A stretch of DNA of 64,000 bases from Dyadobacter sp. CY323 (GCF_021390245.1 NZ_JAJUXH010000018.1:1-64000); one strand, 5' to 3'. Shown: positions 35,537 through 45,299, counted from the first letter of the stretch. The notes: generated by a model not told the origin, from the sequence alone. Numbers and translations: made by a program.

Positions 35537-35917
35537 TCAAAGGTTTGAGAAGAGAAAATAGAAGATAAAAAAGAGAAAAGTAACGGACATAATCAGCAGG
35601 ATTATACCTCTGATTGTGAAATTGCCGTCAGTTCGTGCAGTAGTGTTCGTTTCGCGGTCGCCCCTGATCTCCAAGGTGCTGCGAATCCTGCCCCATATTG
35701 AATTTACCTCCTGGTTAGACAGTGAGTCCAGCTTCCATTCAGATGCGATCAGTACAAGTTCTCGGGCTTTATCCACCGTGTCTTTTCTGGACGGATACTT
35801 CAATATCCAGTTTTCCCAAAACGAGCGTATGGGAGGATCGTCCGGGAATCGCACCCATCGAATGAAGAGGTTTTCCATCGCCAACTCCTCTGCCGATAAC
35901 TCTGAAAACGGTTTCAT
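35537..35917 (-). CDS. Shortened FecR-like anti-sigma protein (cytoplasmic domain plus membrane helix)
   Basis: The 126-residue protein begins like a Bacteroidota FecR anti-sigma factor. ENLFIRWVRFPDD and FWENWILKYPSRKD form the sigma-binding helices, and SNQEVNSIWGRIR ends the cytoplasmic part. A membrane helix follows at residues 102-123 (IRGIILLIMSVTFLFFIFYF), then a stop. Typical FecR proteins are 320-400 residues with a periplasmic FecR/DUF4974 part, which is missing here. It is on the susC strand, where a full FecR would normally be. It may be a decayed gene or a minimal anti-sigma factor. Confidence 0.72.
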   Translation of the reverse strand: MKPFSELSAEELAMENLFIRWVRFPDDPPIRSFWENWILKYPSRKDTVDKARELVLIASEWKLDSLSNQEVNSIWGRIRSTLEIRGDRETNTTARTDGNFTIRGIILLIMSVTFLFFIFYFLFSNL

Positions 35918-36177
35918 TTTTTAGCGCATTAAATTTTCAGCCTCACCCGAATCAAGCACGATTGCAACATCCTGTTGTTAATTCTTTGTTAAGCTTTTCA
36001 TAGAAAAAAGAATGCATAATGCGGTTTATACTCACTAATAATCGTGACAGATAAATTCCGCATGCAGGATTTTGCGAAATGCATGTGCAACAATTAATAT
36101 AAATTTTTTAGTGAATAATAGCATATAGTTCAGAACCGATGGGAGTCTAGGCATAAAGACATACTAAAACCACTGTT

Positions 36178-38991
36178 ATGCTTCGGATACTCAAATTACT
36201 CCTGGCCAGCTCGCTGCTCGCGCATCCTGCAATGCCTCAGAACAAGGTTCTCCCCAAAGGCGAAGCCGAGGACCCGGCCTCAAAAGACAAGGAATATGGG
36301 CCCGTTTTACCGGGTGTAGGCGACAGGAAAGTCGTTGACCAGAAGCCTCCCGAAATTACGCTCAGCCCGGTTTCGAAGAATGTGTTAAAACTTCGCATCA
36401 GCGAGCGATTCGACACAACCGGATGTTACGTTCCGGCCAAGTACACATTACATAGCCAGGATGACCCTGATTACCAGAACTCCGTAACTCCCTCCAAAAT
36501 CGGGAGACATTCGCATGTTACCGGTTTGGAGCAAATTTCGGGCGCGCCGAAAATCGCATTCGAGCTTTTCCTGATTTTTGATAAACCATTTAAAAATGGA
36601 GATTCTTACCAACTGAAAACCGGTGCGTTCAGTGATCTGGCGGGAAATGCAACGTCCGTTGAAACTACTTTCACATTCTCGGATCTCGTGATCTACGACA
36701 ATGTGAAAGTGAACCAGGTCGGTTATCTGCCTGATAGTCCTAAACTTGGAAAACTTGGCAACTTTCTTGGCGACGCCTGGTTTATGCCTATTAATCAGGT
36801 AAATCCGCCTGCATTTCAGATTGTGAATGCATCCGCGGAAGTCGCATTCAGCGGTGTCGCGGGATATCTCAAAAGTGACTCTTCATTTAGCGGCGAGATG
36901 GTTTTCGAGCTGGATTTTTCGAGTTTCACGACACCCGGGACATACTATATATATGTACCCGGTTTTGGCCGGTCACATGATTTTAAAATAGGTGCAGATG
37001 TGTACGATGAAACCTATTACCATGCTGCGAGAGCATTGTTTTTTCAGCGGTCAGGTGATTTAGGTGAATCAAATGCAGGCATATGGACGAGAAGCGGCCT
37101 GCCTGCGGTCACTGCCGAAATTCACAGCTCCCACAATGCGTCGCCGTTGTCCAGCCCGACCGATTATCCGCCCGGAACGACAATACCGATGCAAAAAGGC
37201 TGGCTCGACGCAGGTGACTACGGCCGGTATGTTCCCACCGCGGCAAGTGCATTGTTCACCCTTTTTACTGCATTTGAAATATATCCTTTGAAATTCCCTG
37301 ACAATCATCTCAACATTCCTGAAAGCAACAACAACATACCTGATCTCCTCGACGAGCTGAAATACGAAACCGATTGGCTGAAACAAATGCAGGCTCCCGA
37401 TGGTGGCGTTTATTTTCGGGTAACGCCTGCAACATGGTCACCCGGACTCCCGGGAGAAGAAAATAGTACCTTATTTGTTTCGGAAAAAACAACCCAATCG
37501 ACCGCATTGTTTGCCGCGGCGATGGCGATGGCTTACCGGAATTTTAAACCGTACTTCCCGGTCTACGCGAATTCCTGTCTCGCTCAGGCAAAGCTGGCCT
37601 GGCAGTTTCTGAACGCTCATCAAACTGCCTCTGCTCCGGTGAATGTTCCTGGCATTTCCGCCGGACCTTATCCCGATCCCGAAGACCGCGATAACCGGGC
37701 CTGGGCCGCAGCAGAGCTCTATAAATCGACCGGCGACGTGGTTTATAATGAAGCTTTTCAAACATTTTACGCCCAGATCCCCCACCAATTCCATGCGACA
37801 ATGAGCTGGCAGCAGCATACGGTAAAGTCAATTTGGGCTTATTCTACGACCACTTTTCCGACGAATGTGGCTTTCGTTTCAGAATTTAAAAGCAAGCTGG
37901 AATCTGAGGTTTTGGTTAATTATTTCAACCGGACCATGCAGACACATGCGTATCATGGAGCTTATCATCATTTTAAAGGATACATTGGTTACGGGAGTTT
38001 TGGAATGGCCCAAAGTTACGCCTTCGATTACATCATGTTCAGCCATCTTCTTGGTAAACCTGAGCTGCTGAACCTTGCCAAAATACAGATTGATATCCCG
38101 CTCGGTAACAATCCGTTATCACAAAGTTTTATTACAGGTATCGGGAAGAATGTTCCTAAATATCCATTACACTGGTCTACTGTTCCCGGAAAGTTTCCCA
38201 ACCCCGTTCCCGGTGTTCCTGTTTTTGGGCCCGCTGCTTCACTTTTAATGAACAGGCCGTCCAGCTTTGCCATTCAGGATTCCTCAAACCTGTACCCTTA
38301 CGGATTTAAAAAGGAAGATCCGTACCCTGTCCTCAGAAGGTATACCGACGCCCGACAAGCTGTTGAAATGTCTGAATTTACAGTTCAGGAAATCGCAGTG
38401 ACTGCTGCTGTTTTCGCTTATTTCAGCTCCGTTACCACGATTCCGCTCCCGGTAAAATTGAAAAGTTTTCAGGCCAAAAGTCAGGAATGCAATGTGTTGC
38501 TCGAATGGGAAACGAGCGAGGAAATCCACGCAGATTACTTTTCGCTGGAAAGAAGCGAGGATGGGAAGCGGTTTAAAGAAATCGGCCGCCAGCGTGCAAT
38601 TGGTAACATTGCAACCGGGCAACAATATAGCTTTACAGACACATTAGCTCAGTTACATAATTACTATCGATTGAAACAAGTCGATATCGATGGGAAATTC
38701 GAGTTTTCCAGGATTGCATTTGCAGAAAATCCATGCGCCGGGATCCGGGTAAATATTCATCAAAACAAATTGAATGTGTATGAGGTCCGGGCACACTCCT
38801 CCGTACAAGACCAAAACGGAATCCTCAAAGTATTTCTGTTTAATATATCGGGAATGCAGAAAAAAGCATTTGACCTAAAACAGAACGAAACACTCAAACT
38901 AAACGCAACGGATCTTCCACCCGGAGTCTATATTATCAAGATCATGCATGGAGATACGCCGGTTTACACAGGTAAAATTCCTGTTTTCTAA
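36178..38991 (+). CDS. Secreted glycoside hydrolase family 9 enzyme with T9SS type A domain
   Basis: The 937-residue protein has a short signal (ending AMPQ), a cadherin/Ig-like region (about 60-175), then a CelD_N domain (VKVNQVGYLPD). The GH9 barrel has catalytic D344/D347 in GWLDAGDYGRY and acid E738 in VQEIAVTAA, plus NNNIPDLLDELKYE. An Fn3-like module (LLEWETSEEIHADYF) and a C-terminal type A sorting domain (LPPGVYIIKIMHG) follow. It should be a cell-surface or released glucanase. It is divergent from the susCD locus across 260 bases. Confidence 0.92.
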   Translation: MLRILKLLLASSLLAHPAMPQNKVLPKGEAEDPASKDKEYGPVLPGVGDRKVVDQKPPEITLSPVSKNVLKLRISERFDTTGCYVPAKYTLHSQDDPDYQNSVTPSKIGRHSHVTGLEQISGAPKIAFELFLIFDKPFKNGDSYQLKTGAFSDLAGNATSVETTFTFSDLVIYDNVKVNQVGYLPDSPKLGKLGNFLGDAWFMPINQVNPPAFQIVNASAEVAFSGVAGYLKSDSSFSGEMVFELDFSSFTTPGTYYIYVPGFGRSHDFKIGADVYDETYYHAARALFFQRSGDLGESNAGIWTRSGLPAVTAEIHSSHNASPLSSPTDYPPGTTIPMQKGWLDAGDYGRYVPTAASALFTLFTAFEIYPLKFPDNHLNIPESNNNIPDLLDELKYETDWLKQMQAPDGGVYFRVTPATWSPGLPGEENSTLFVSEKTTQSTALFAAAMAMAYRNFKPYFPVYANSCLAQAKLAWQFLNAHQTASAPVNVPGISAGPYPDPEDRDNRAWAAAELYKSTGDVVYNEAFQTFYAQIPHQFHATMSWQQHTVKSIWAYSTTTFPTNVAFVSEFKSKLESEVLVNYFNRTMQTHAYHGAYHHFKGYIGYGSFGMAQSYAFDYIMFSHLLGKPELLNLAKIQIDIPLGNNPLSQSFITGIGKNVPKYPLHWSTVPGKFPNPVPGVPVFGPAASLLMNRPSSFAIQDSSNLYPYGFKKEDPYPVLRRYTDARQAVEMSEFTVQEIAVTAAVFAYFSSVTTIPLPVKLKSFQAKSQECNVLLEWETSEEIHADYFSLERSEDGKRFKEIGRQRAIGNIATGQQYSFTDTLAQLHNYYRLKQVDIDGKFEFSRIAFAENPCAGIRVNIHQNKLNVYEVRAHSSVQDQNGILKVFLFNISGMQKKAFDLKQNETLKLNATDLPPGVYIIKIMHGDTPVYTGKIPVF

Positions 38992-39131
38992 CCCGCACAT
39001 TTTTTTTCATCCAAACAAAATGTGCCGATAGATCAATCATTTCCACCGGACAATCGCGCGTCACGGGGCCGAACCTGATTGTTCTCTGCCGAGGACTTAT
39101 TTTGCAAATCACACTATCACACTGATCGGAT

Positions 39132-39689
39132 TTGCAAAACCAACCGGACTACAACAGGGAACAACTGATCAAACAAATTTCCGAGGGCAGTGTGAATGCG
39201 TTTGGTCAGCTATATAGAAAACAGCACGACCGGGTATATGCCAAAGTGCTCAAAATCACCAGGTGCACGGACCTGGCAGCCGACCTGACGCAGGATGTTT
39301 TCCTCCGGATCTGGGAGTATCGGCTTCGATTAAAAGATGTAAAATCCCTGGAAGGCTACATTTCTGCAATTTCTAAAAACGTGGCGATCGATGCGCTGAA
39401 CCGTTTGGCCAGAGAGAATAATACGCTTTTGGAAATCAGGTACCGACGCTCCACAAGTGACGAACACCCGACCAATCAGCTTACCATTGAAGAATTTAAT
39501 GCATTACTGGTTCAGGCCATTGAGCGGCTGCCATTGAAAAGAAAGCGCATTTTCATTTCCTGCAAAGTGGAAGGCCAGAGTCACAGCTATGTCGCGTCCA
39601 AATATGGGATTTCAACCGGCACCGTCAATGATCACATTGTGAAAGCGACGAAATCGATCCGAAAGTTTTTTAAATGCCGGGACGCCTGA
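39132..39689 (+). CDS. ECF-type RNA polymerase sigma factor
   Basis: The 185-residue protein has sigma region 2 (NAFGQLYRKQHDRVYAKVLKI, then DLTQDVFLRIWEYR) and region 4 (AIERLPLKRKRIFISCKVEG, then HSYVASKYGISTGTVNDHIVKA). No ATG fits, so a TTG at 39132 is taken as start. No FecR anti-sigma gene lies beside it; alaS follows with its own promoter. The nearest anti-sigma-like gene is the shortened one at 35537. A near-match -7 box (TTATTTTGC) is upstream. Regulon unknown. Confidence 0.87.
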   Translation: MQNQPDYNREQLIKQISEGSVNAFGQLYRKQHDRVYAKVLKITRCTDLAADLTQDVFLRIWEYRLRLKDVKSLEGYISAISKNVAIDALNRLARENNTLLEIRYRRSTSDEHPTNQLTIEEFNALLVQAIERLPLKRKRIFISCKVEGQSHSYVASKYGISTGTVNDHIVKATKSIRKFFKCRDA

Positions 39690-39693
39690 ATTG

Positions 39694-39721
39694 TTGCAAA
39701 AGAAAAGATCGCGTACTTTTG
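39694..39721 (+). promoter_or_regulatory. alaS promoter (-33 TTG, -7 TACTTTTG)
   Basis: TACTTTTG at 39714-39721 matches TAnnTTTG exactly, with a TTG 17 bases upstream at 39694-39696. Transcription would start near 39728. This excludes the in-frame ATG at 39674 and supports the start at 39761. Confidence 0.65.
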
Positions 39722-39760
39722 CCGCTATTTCCACAAGACACAGTACCCAAAATTTACGCA

Positions 39761-42406
39761 ATGACCTCGCATCAAATACGTCAGGCTTTTCTTGATTTTT
39801 TCCGCAGTAAAGAACATTTAATCGTCCCGTCGGCACCACTAGTCGCTAAAAACGACCCTACCCTGATGTTCAACAACTCGGGTATGGCCCAGTTTAAGGA
39901 TTTCTTTCTGGGTAATGGCACTCCCCCATCGCGCCGGATTGCGGATACGCAGAAATGTTTGCGGGTTTCGGGAAAACACAATGACTTGGAGGATGTTGGT
40001 TTTGATACTTACCACCATACCATGTTCGAAATGCTCGGAAACTGGTCTTTCGGTGATTATTTTAAAAAAGAAGCCATTTCGTGGGCGTGGGAGCTTTTGA
40101 CGGAAGTATATAAACTTCCAAAAGACAGGTTATATGTGTCTGTTTTTGAAGGTGACGTGAAAGATGGCGTGCCGTTTGATCAGGAAGCGTGGGATTTATG
40201 GAAACCAATTGTCGGTGAAGACCGGATTATTCTTGGTAACAAAAAGGACAATTTCTGGGAAATGGGCGATACCGGCCCATGCGGACCTTGTTCTGAGATC
40301 CATATTGATTTGCGCCCGGTTGCCGATGTGGCGGAAGTTTCAGGAAAATCGCTTGTGAATAATGATCACCCGCAGGTGGTTGAGATCTGGAACCTGGTAT
40401 TCATGCAGTTTGAACGCAAGGCAGACGGATCGCTAAACCCGTTGCCGGCCACGCATGTGGATACCGGTATGGGTTTCGAGCGGCTTTGCATGGCGGTTCA
40501 GGCGAAGATTTCAAATTACGATACGGACGTTTTCCAGAATACCATTCAGGTTTTGGAGACATTATCCGGCAAAAAATATGGGGACAGTAATGAGCCGTTT
40601 GCTGACATCGCGATGCGCGTCATTTCCGACCACATCCGGGCAGTTGCATTTGCGATTACTGACGGCCAGCTTCCTTCCAACAACAAGGCTGGTTATGTGA
40701 TCCGCCGCATTTTGCGCCGTGCAGTACGTTATGGATATTCCTACCTGGGTTTTCAGGAGCCATTTTTCTACAAACTGGTATCTGTGCTTTCGGAGCAGTT
40801 CAAAGACGTTTTCCCCGAACTGAAATCGCAGGAAGAGTTTGTCGCAAAGGTAATCTTGGAAGAAGAAAAGAGCTTTTTGCGGACATTGGAATCTGGTTTA
40901 AAACGGCTTGACGTAATCACCGCTTTCATGAAAGAAAAAGCATTGAATACCATCGCCGGAGATGAAGTCTTTGAATTGAGCGACACATTTGGTTTCCCCG
41001 TGGACCTTACCGCATTGATCGCGAGAGAAAAAGGGTTTCAGATCGATGAAGTTGGTTTTCAGGACGCATTGGCCGAGCAGAAAAAACGCTCACGGCAGGA
41101 TGCGGCCAAAGAAGCGACCGACTGGATCGAACTTCGTGAGGCTGATGGCGTTGAGTTTCTAGGATACGATTTCGAAGAAACGCACAGCCACATTACAAAG
41201 TACCGCAAGGTTAAAACGAAAACCGGCGACGAATATCACATTGTATTGGACCGCACTCCATTTTATGCTGAAATGGGCGGACAAGTTGGAGATACCGGCG
41301 TTTTGGTACTGAATGAGGAAGGAAAGACCGTTTCCATTGTCGATACCAAGAAAGAAAATGATCTTTTTGTACATATTTCAAAAGATAAAAACCTCGACGA
41401 TGCATTGCAGAATGCGGGCATAATTACTGCGAAGATCGACATTGCGCGACGCGAAAAAATCAAGTCCAATCACTCGGCGACGCATTTAATGTTGTCTTCG
41501 ATGCGTGAGGTTCTGGGTACGCATATCGGGCAAAAAGGTTCTTATCTGAATGACGAGGTACTCCGGTTCGACTTTTCACATTTCGCCAAAGTATCGGAGG
41601 AGGAATTGAAAAAAATCGAAGACCGGGTTAATGAAAAAATTCGGGAAGACATCCTGCTGGACGAGCGGAGAAATGTACCTATTCAGCAGGCGCTGGATCA
41701 GGGAGCAACTGCGACTTTCGGGGAAAAATATGGCGACTTTGTTCGCCTGATCATATTCGACCCTACTTTTTCATTCGAACTTTGTGGCGGGACACACGTT
41801 CCGTCTACCGGCAAAATCGGTGTTTTCAAATTCATTTCCGAGGGTTCGGTTTCTGCCGGCGTGCGCCGCGTGGAAGCGGTTACCGGCGAAAAGGCGCTGC
41901 TACTCATGCGCGAACAGGAAGAAACTTTGAACAAGATCAAGGATTTACTAAAAAACCCAACCGATCTGATCAAAGCCGTTGAAAACCTGATTGACGAAAA
42001 AACTTCATTACAGAAAAAGATCGCGGCACTGGAGAACGAGAAGATCCAGGCACTTAAAGCATCTTTAATCGAGGATCTGGAAGAACACAGCACATTCAAC
42101 CTGATTGTGAAACAAGTGGATGTACCCTCGGCCGAGTCATTGAAACAACTGTCATACGAGCTGCGCGACCAGGTCGAAAATCTGATTGCCGTATTCGGCA
42201 CTGAAATCGCCGGCAAACCACAGCTTTCGGTGTTCATTGCCGAGAATATCGTTCAGGAAACCGGTTTGAATGCAGGAAAGATCGTGAAAGAACTTGCCAA
42301 AGAAATCCGTGGCGGCGGCGGCGGTCAGCCATTTTTTGCAACTGCCGGCGGATCCGATTCGACCGGGCTGGAAAGTGCATTGGAAAAAGCCCGCGAGCTT
42401 TTTTAA
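39761..42406 (+). CDS. alaS: Alanyl-tRNA synthetase
   Basis: AlaS charges tRNA-Ala and hydrolyses mischarged Ser/Gly-tRNA. From ATG 39761 the protein is 881 residues, the normal length. The class II catalytic core has FNNSGMAQFKDFFLG and FEMLGNWSFGDYF. The editing domain has SNHSATHL and the ELCGGTHV metal motif. The C-Ala domain ends in GGGGGQPFFATAGG. The start was chosen because MTSHQIRQAFLDFF is the family N-terminus and lies after a clear promoter. It is a core housekeeping gene and ends at a strong terminator. Confidence 0.98.
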   Translation: MTSHQIRQAFLDFFRSKEHLIVPSAPLVAKNDPTLMFNNSGMAQFKDFFLGNGTPPSRRIADTQKCLRVSGKHNDLEDVGFDTYHHTMFEMLGNWSFGDYFKKEAISWAWELLTEVYKLPKDRLYVSVFEGDVKDGVPFDQEAWDLWKPIVGEDRIILGNKKDNFWEMGDTGPCGPCSEIHIDLRPVADVAEVSGKSLVNNDHPQVVEIWNLVFMQFERKADGSLNPLPATHVDTGMGFERLCMAVQAKISNYDTDVFQNTIQVLETLSGKKYGDSNEPFADIAMRVISDHIRAVAFAITDGQLPSNNKAGYVIRRILRRAVRYGYSYLGFQEPFFYKLVSVLSEQFKDVFPELKSQEEFVAKVILEEEKSFLRTLESGLKRLDVITAFMKEKALNTIAGDEVFELSDTFGFPVDLTALIAREKGFQIDEVGFQDALAEQKKRSRQDAAKEATDWIELREADGVEFLGYDFEETHSHITKYRKVKTKTGDEYHIVLDRTPFYAEMGGQVGDTGVLVLNEEGKTVSIVDTKKENDLFVHISKDKNLDDALQNAGIITAKIDIARREKIKSNHSATHLMLSSMREVLGTHIGQKGSYLNDEVLRFDFSHFAKVSEEELKKIEDRVNEKIREDILLDERRNVPIQQALDQGATATFGEKYGDFVRLIIFDPTFSFELCGGTHVPSTGKIGVFKFISEGSVSAGVRRVEAVTGEKALLLMREQEETLNKIKDLLKNPTDLIKAVENLIDEKTSLQKKIAALENEKIQALKASLIEDLEEHSTFNLIVKQVDVPSAESLKQLSYELRDQVENLIAVFGTEIAGKPQLSVFIAENIVQETGLNAGKIVKELAKEIRGGGGGQPFFATAGGSDSTGLESALEKARELF

Positions 42407-42433
42407 TACAAATCATTTATGATCAGCCATATA

Positions 42434-42470
42434 GCAAAAGAGCGGCTTCCATTCGGAGCCGCTCTTTTGC
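42434..42470. terminator. Convergent terminator between alaS and the CHRD gene
   Basis: The 14-base arms gcaaaagagcggct and agccgctcttttgc are perfect complements around a nine-base loop. An A run on one side and a T run on the other let it act in both directions. Confidence 0.88.
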
Positions 42471-42494
42471 GTTGAGTAAATGCACTAAACTATC

Positions 42495-42980
42495 TTACTC
42501 CTCAGCTTTCAGCTGACCTCTGATCTCTCCATTCGGGTATTTTTTCGAATGGATGTCAACATAATACGAGCCCGATTTCAGATCGGCGACTTGTGCTTCT
42601 GTCAAAGTGTCTGTAAATGCAAAGGGTGAGGTAAAAGTTGTTCCAAAATCGATCACAACGGCTCCTGTCGAATCTGCAGAACCTTTGTGAATGTGCCAGG
42701 CAGTCGGAGTAAATGCCGAATCTGCGGCGGTGGAATCTCCGGATGTAGAATCGCTGTACATGATGTTGATCCTCAACACTCTGCTTTCCTGATCCAAGGT
42801 ACCACCTACTGAACCTGTCGCCGTTGATGGATTAGCCGGTACTTCGTTTGCCCCTGAAAGTGTTGTACTTACTTTCAGCTCAGGCAGCACGGGAGTTGGG
42901 TCTGTTGTGTCATCGTCATCATTACATCCCGCAACCATCCCGGCGATTAAAAACACACCCAAAAATGCTAATTTTCTCAT
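42495..42980 (-). CDS. CHRD-domain lipoprotein
   Basis: The 161-residue protein has a lipoprotein signal (lipobox MVAGC) followed by an acidic linker and a CHRD domain. LSGANEVPANPSTATGS opens it, WHIHKGSADSTGAVVIDFG lies in the middle and YYVDIHSKKYPNGEIRGQL ends it. The domain is named after chordin; in bacteria it occurs in secreted proteins of unknown function. The conserved histidines suggest a metal or ligand site. It is transcribed alone. Confidence 0.88.
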   Translation of the reverse strand: MRKLAFLGVFLIAGMVAGCNDDDDTTDPTPVLPELKVSTTLSGANEVPANPSTATGSVGGTLDQESRVLRINIMYSDSTSGDSTAADSAFTPTAWHIHKGSADSTGAVVIDFGTTFTSPFAFTDTLTEAQVADLKSGSYYVDIHSKKYPNGEIRGQLKAEE

Positions 42981-43084
42981 AATGCTTTGTTTTAGTAAAC
43001 AATTGGTTTGGCTGCATCACGCTAAAATAGCAGTCCCATGAGGATCATAGTCAACAAAGTACTGACTATGAGAAAATTACAATT

Positions 43085-43999
43085 TCATAAAAAATCGGAA
43101 AACTGTGTAAAAAAGCAACCCTTTGCTGAATTTTGAGCCAGTTTCCCGATTTTAACATATTTTTTTCTTTCTAAAATACACTTCCAGCGATTATGAGACC
43201 ATAGCCAAAGCTCAGGTTGCCGCTTTATAGTGCTTTCTAGTGATTGATAATACTGTCGCATAATCTGATTTTCGTCCATATTCTCCGGATTTTCGGCGAG
43301 TAGTTTAAAGCTAAAACGGTACCTGTTTCGCGCCTTTTTTTGTACGTCCAGGTACACCACAGCGCAATTCCTGCTGATTGCAATGCGTGCGGCACCCGGC
43401 TGAACAAACGTCTTCATATTCATAAATTCAAGATGGTTTTTTACCGGGCCTGCAGGTCGCTGATCGGCAATGGTGATGAAAATAGCGGGAGCTTTGTGAT
43501 CCCATTTCAGTACCGTGCGGTACCAATCCGACTTAGGAACAAGTTTTATCCCGAACCGGCTACGCATTTTCAGCAGCTTTTTATCCAAAAAACGGTTCGT
43601 CAATGGGGAATATGCAGCCAGTACATCACATTTGGCTACTAATGGAAGTGCAAGCAAATATTCCCAATTACCATAATGCGACGCCATCAAAACGATATCC
43701 TTCTTATCGGCAATCAACCGATGGACCAGCTCCATGTTATCATAACTGACGAGCTTGTTGAAGTTTCCGGATTTCAACTGACCGATCAGAAAAGGTTCAA
43801 CGATCAGATCAGCCAGGTGCCTGAAATATTTTTTGGACAAGAGTTTAATTTCATTTTCAGAAATTACAGGAAAGCACTCAGCGAGATTTTGCACGATCAC
43901 TTTCTTGCGATATGCCCACAGGTTATTGAAGATCAGATAGATAAGATCCGCTACTGAACGCCAACCGGCAAGAGCCAGCCGCAATTTGACGTTCTCCAT
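43085..43999 (-). CDS. LpxL/HtrB-like lipid acyltransferase
   Basis: The product is predicted to add a secondary acyl chain to lipid A or a related lipid at the inner membrane. The 304-residue protein contains the acyltransferase HX4E motif in SHYGNWE (H108, E113), the IADQRPAGPVKN segment and a C-terminal LWLWSHNRWK typical of the family. A hydrophobic N-terminus anchors it. Its ATG overlaps the stop of the preceding repeat-protein gene by one base, so the two are translationally coupled. Alternative lipid substrates such as ornithine or sulfonolipids are possible. Confidence 0.87.
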   Translation of the reverse strand: MENVKLRLALAGWRSVADLIYLIFNNLWAYRKKVIVQNLAECFPVISENEIKLLSKKYFRHLADLIVEPFLIGQLKSGNFNKLVSYDNMELVHRLIADKKDIVLMASHYGNWEYLLALPLVAKCDVLAAYSPLTNRFLDKKLLKMRSRFGIKLVPKSDWYRTVLKWDHKAPAIFITIADQRPAGPVKNHLEFMNMKTFVQPGAARIAISRNCAVVYLDVQKKARNRYRFSFKLLAENPENMDENQIMRQYYQSLESTIKRQPELWLWSHNRWKCILERKKYVKIGKLAQNSAKGCFFTQFSDFL

Positions 44000-45099
44000 T
44001 AAAGAATGATCTGTAAACCTGCATTGAACCCGACATAAACACCCTGAAAATCCTTGGTTCCGGTATTTTTCCAGATGAATTTCTTGATGAAGTCATAGCT
44101 GTCTTCCCGTTCGTAACTGATATAGTTAAACGTGGGTCCGGCGAACACCTCAAACCGCTGACCGATCTTATATGCAGGCAAAATGCGCAGTGAATTTTTG
44201 AAATAACTTCCACCTTTAAAGTCTGTCAGAGTCTGACTGACCGCTTCCAGGTTGATGCGAAACGGATCAGCCACCGGAATATGCGCCCCTAACCCGGCCT
44301 CAACACCATACAACGGTTCGTCGTTGTCTTTGAGATTATAACCTACCCCGGCAATCCCATACAAAACCCGGCCTCCCGAGCGAAATGAAGCCATCGTGGT
44401 CACCGTTTCGTCAACCGACAAACTGATTGATTTCTCCCCGTTTTTGATGAAGTTAAAAAGCGCAATCGGGTAATCGCTGCTGTCGGCGATGTTGATGAAA
44501 CCCGCCAGTTGCACCCCTTTCACTTTTTTGGCCACATTGGCGAATCCCGAAATCTGCGAATTCACGTTTTGTGCTTTATTTAAAAAACCTGCTAATTGAA
44601 ACCCATTGCCGTGTTTTGTTGCAATATTGGTAAAACCGGCAACCTGACCGGAATTCACTGCACCCGTAAGATTCATGAAGCCAGCGATTTGCGCACCCTT
44701 TGCCTCATTTTTGATAATGTTGGCAAAACCGGCCACCTGTGCACCTGACGCATTGTTCCCGATCACATTAATCGCCCCGGCAATCTGGGTTCCACTCGCG
44801 GAGCCTCCAATAATGTTGGCGGCACCTGTGATTTGCGCACCTTTTGCATTTTCCTTAATCAAACTCGAAACTCCTGATAATGTAAAACCAGTTTCTGCCT
44901 TGGATAATCCGGCGACGGCGTGAAACGAAAATTGGTTGGTATAGCTTGCAGCTTTTTGGCCATTGGAACTGATTGGATATACAAACCCGATATGAATTCT
45001 GGCGGTGCTGTCGTCTTGCGCAAACGTGGCAAGTGACAGAAGTGAGAAAATTGTAAAAATTACGGCTGTTTTAACTTGGCTAAAAATGTGATTTCTCAT
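43999..45099 (-). CDS. Envelope protein with 16-residue GxQxAGFxN repeats
   Basis: From ATG 45099 the protein is 366 residues with a Sec signal (ending ATFAQ). About eight tandem units of 15-16 residues follow, pattern G-A-Q-[IV]-A-G-[FA]-x-N-[IV] (for example GAQVAGFANIIKNEAK). The C-terminal half is beta-rich (GIAGVGYNL, FEVFAGPTFNYIS) and ends in a strand like outer-membrane proteins. It resembles the set named LA_2272 surface repeat, from memory. It is a paralogue of the repeat region at 46188-48008. It is coupled to the LpxL-like gene. The upstream ATG at 45168 would add 23 residues without a signal. Confidence 0.78.
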   Translation of the reverse strand: MRNHIFSQVKTAVIFTIFSLLSLATFAQDDSTARIHIGFVYPISSNGQKAASYTNQFSFHAVAGLSKAETGFTLSGVSSLIKENAKGAQITGAANIIGGSASGTQIAGAINVIGNNASGAQVAGFANIIKNEAKGAQIAGFMNLTGAVNSGQVAGFTNIATKHGNGFQLAGFLNKAQNVNSQISGFANVAKKVKGVQLAGFINIADSSDYPIALFNFIKNGEKSISLSVDETVTTMASFRSGGRVLYGIAGVGYNLKDNDEPLYGVEAGLGAHIPVADPFRINLEAVSQTLTDFKGGSYFKNSLRILPAYKIGQRFEVFAGPTFNYISYEREDSYDFIKKFIWKNTGTKDFQGVYVGFNAGLQIIL

Positions 45100-45266
45100 G
45101 ACAATGCATTTAAAAGATTTGAAATAAATGCATCCAGTATTCCAGAAGCTCCAATTGCAGGCCTTCAATCCGGTCTCCTTGCTGAATGCAAAGTATCGAC
45201 AACGTGAGAGGAGGTTACCCTAATTTTTGGGGGAAGAATTTAATTTTTTTAAAGTTTTAAGTTGGT

Positions 45267-45274
45267 TAAATTTG
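45267..45274 (+). promoter_or_regulatory. -7 box (TAAATTTG) before the zeta-kinase module
   Basis: An exact TAnnTTTG match lies 25 bases upstream of the ATG at 45300, giving a start near 45281. It makes the TTG at 45285 a less likely translation start. Confidence 0.5.
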
Positions 45275-45299
45275 ACTTGACCATTTGTTATCAAAAACA

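Noticed and set aside
41698..42237. 179-codon - strand frame inside alaS
   Set aside because: Antisense to the alaS editing/C-Ala region; no motif and no start context.
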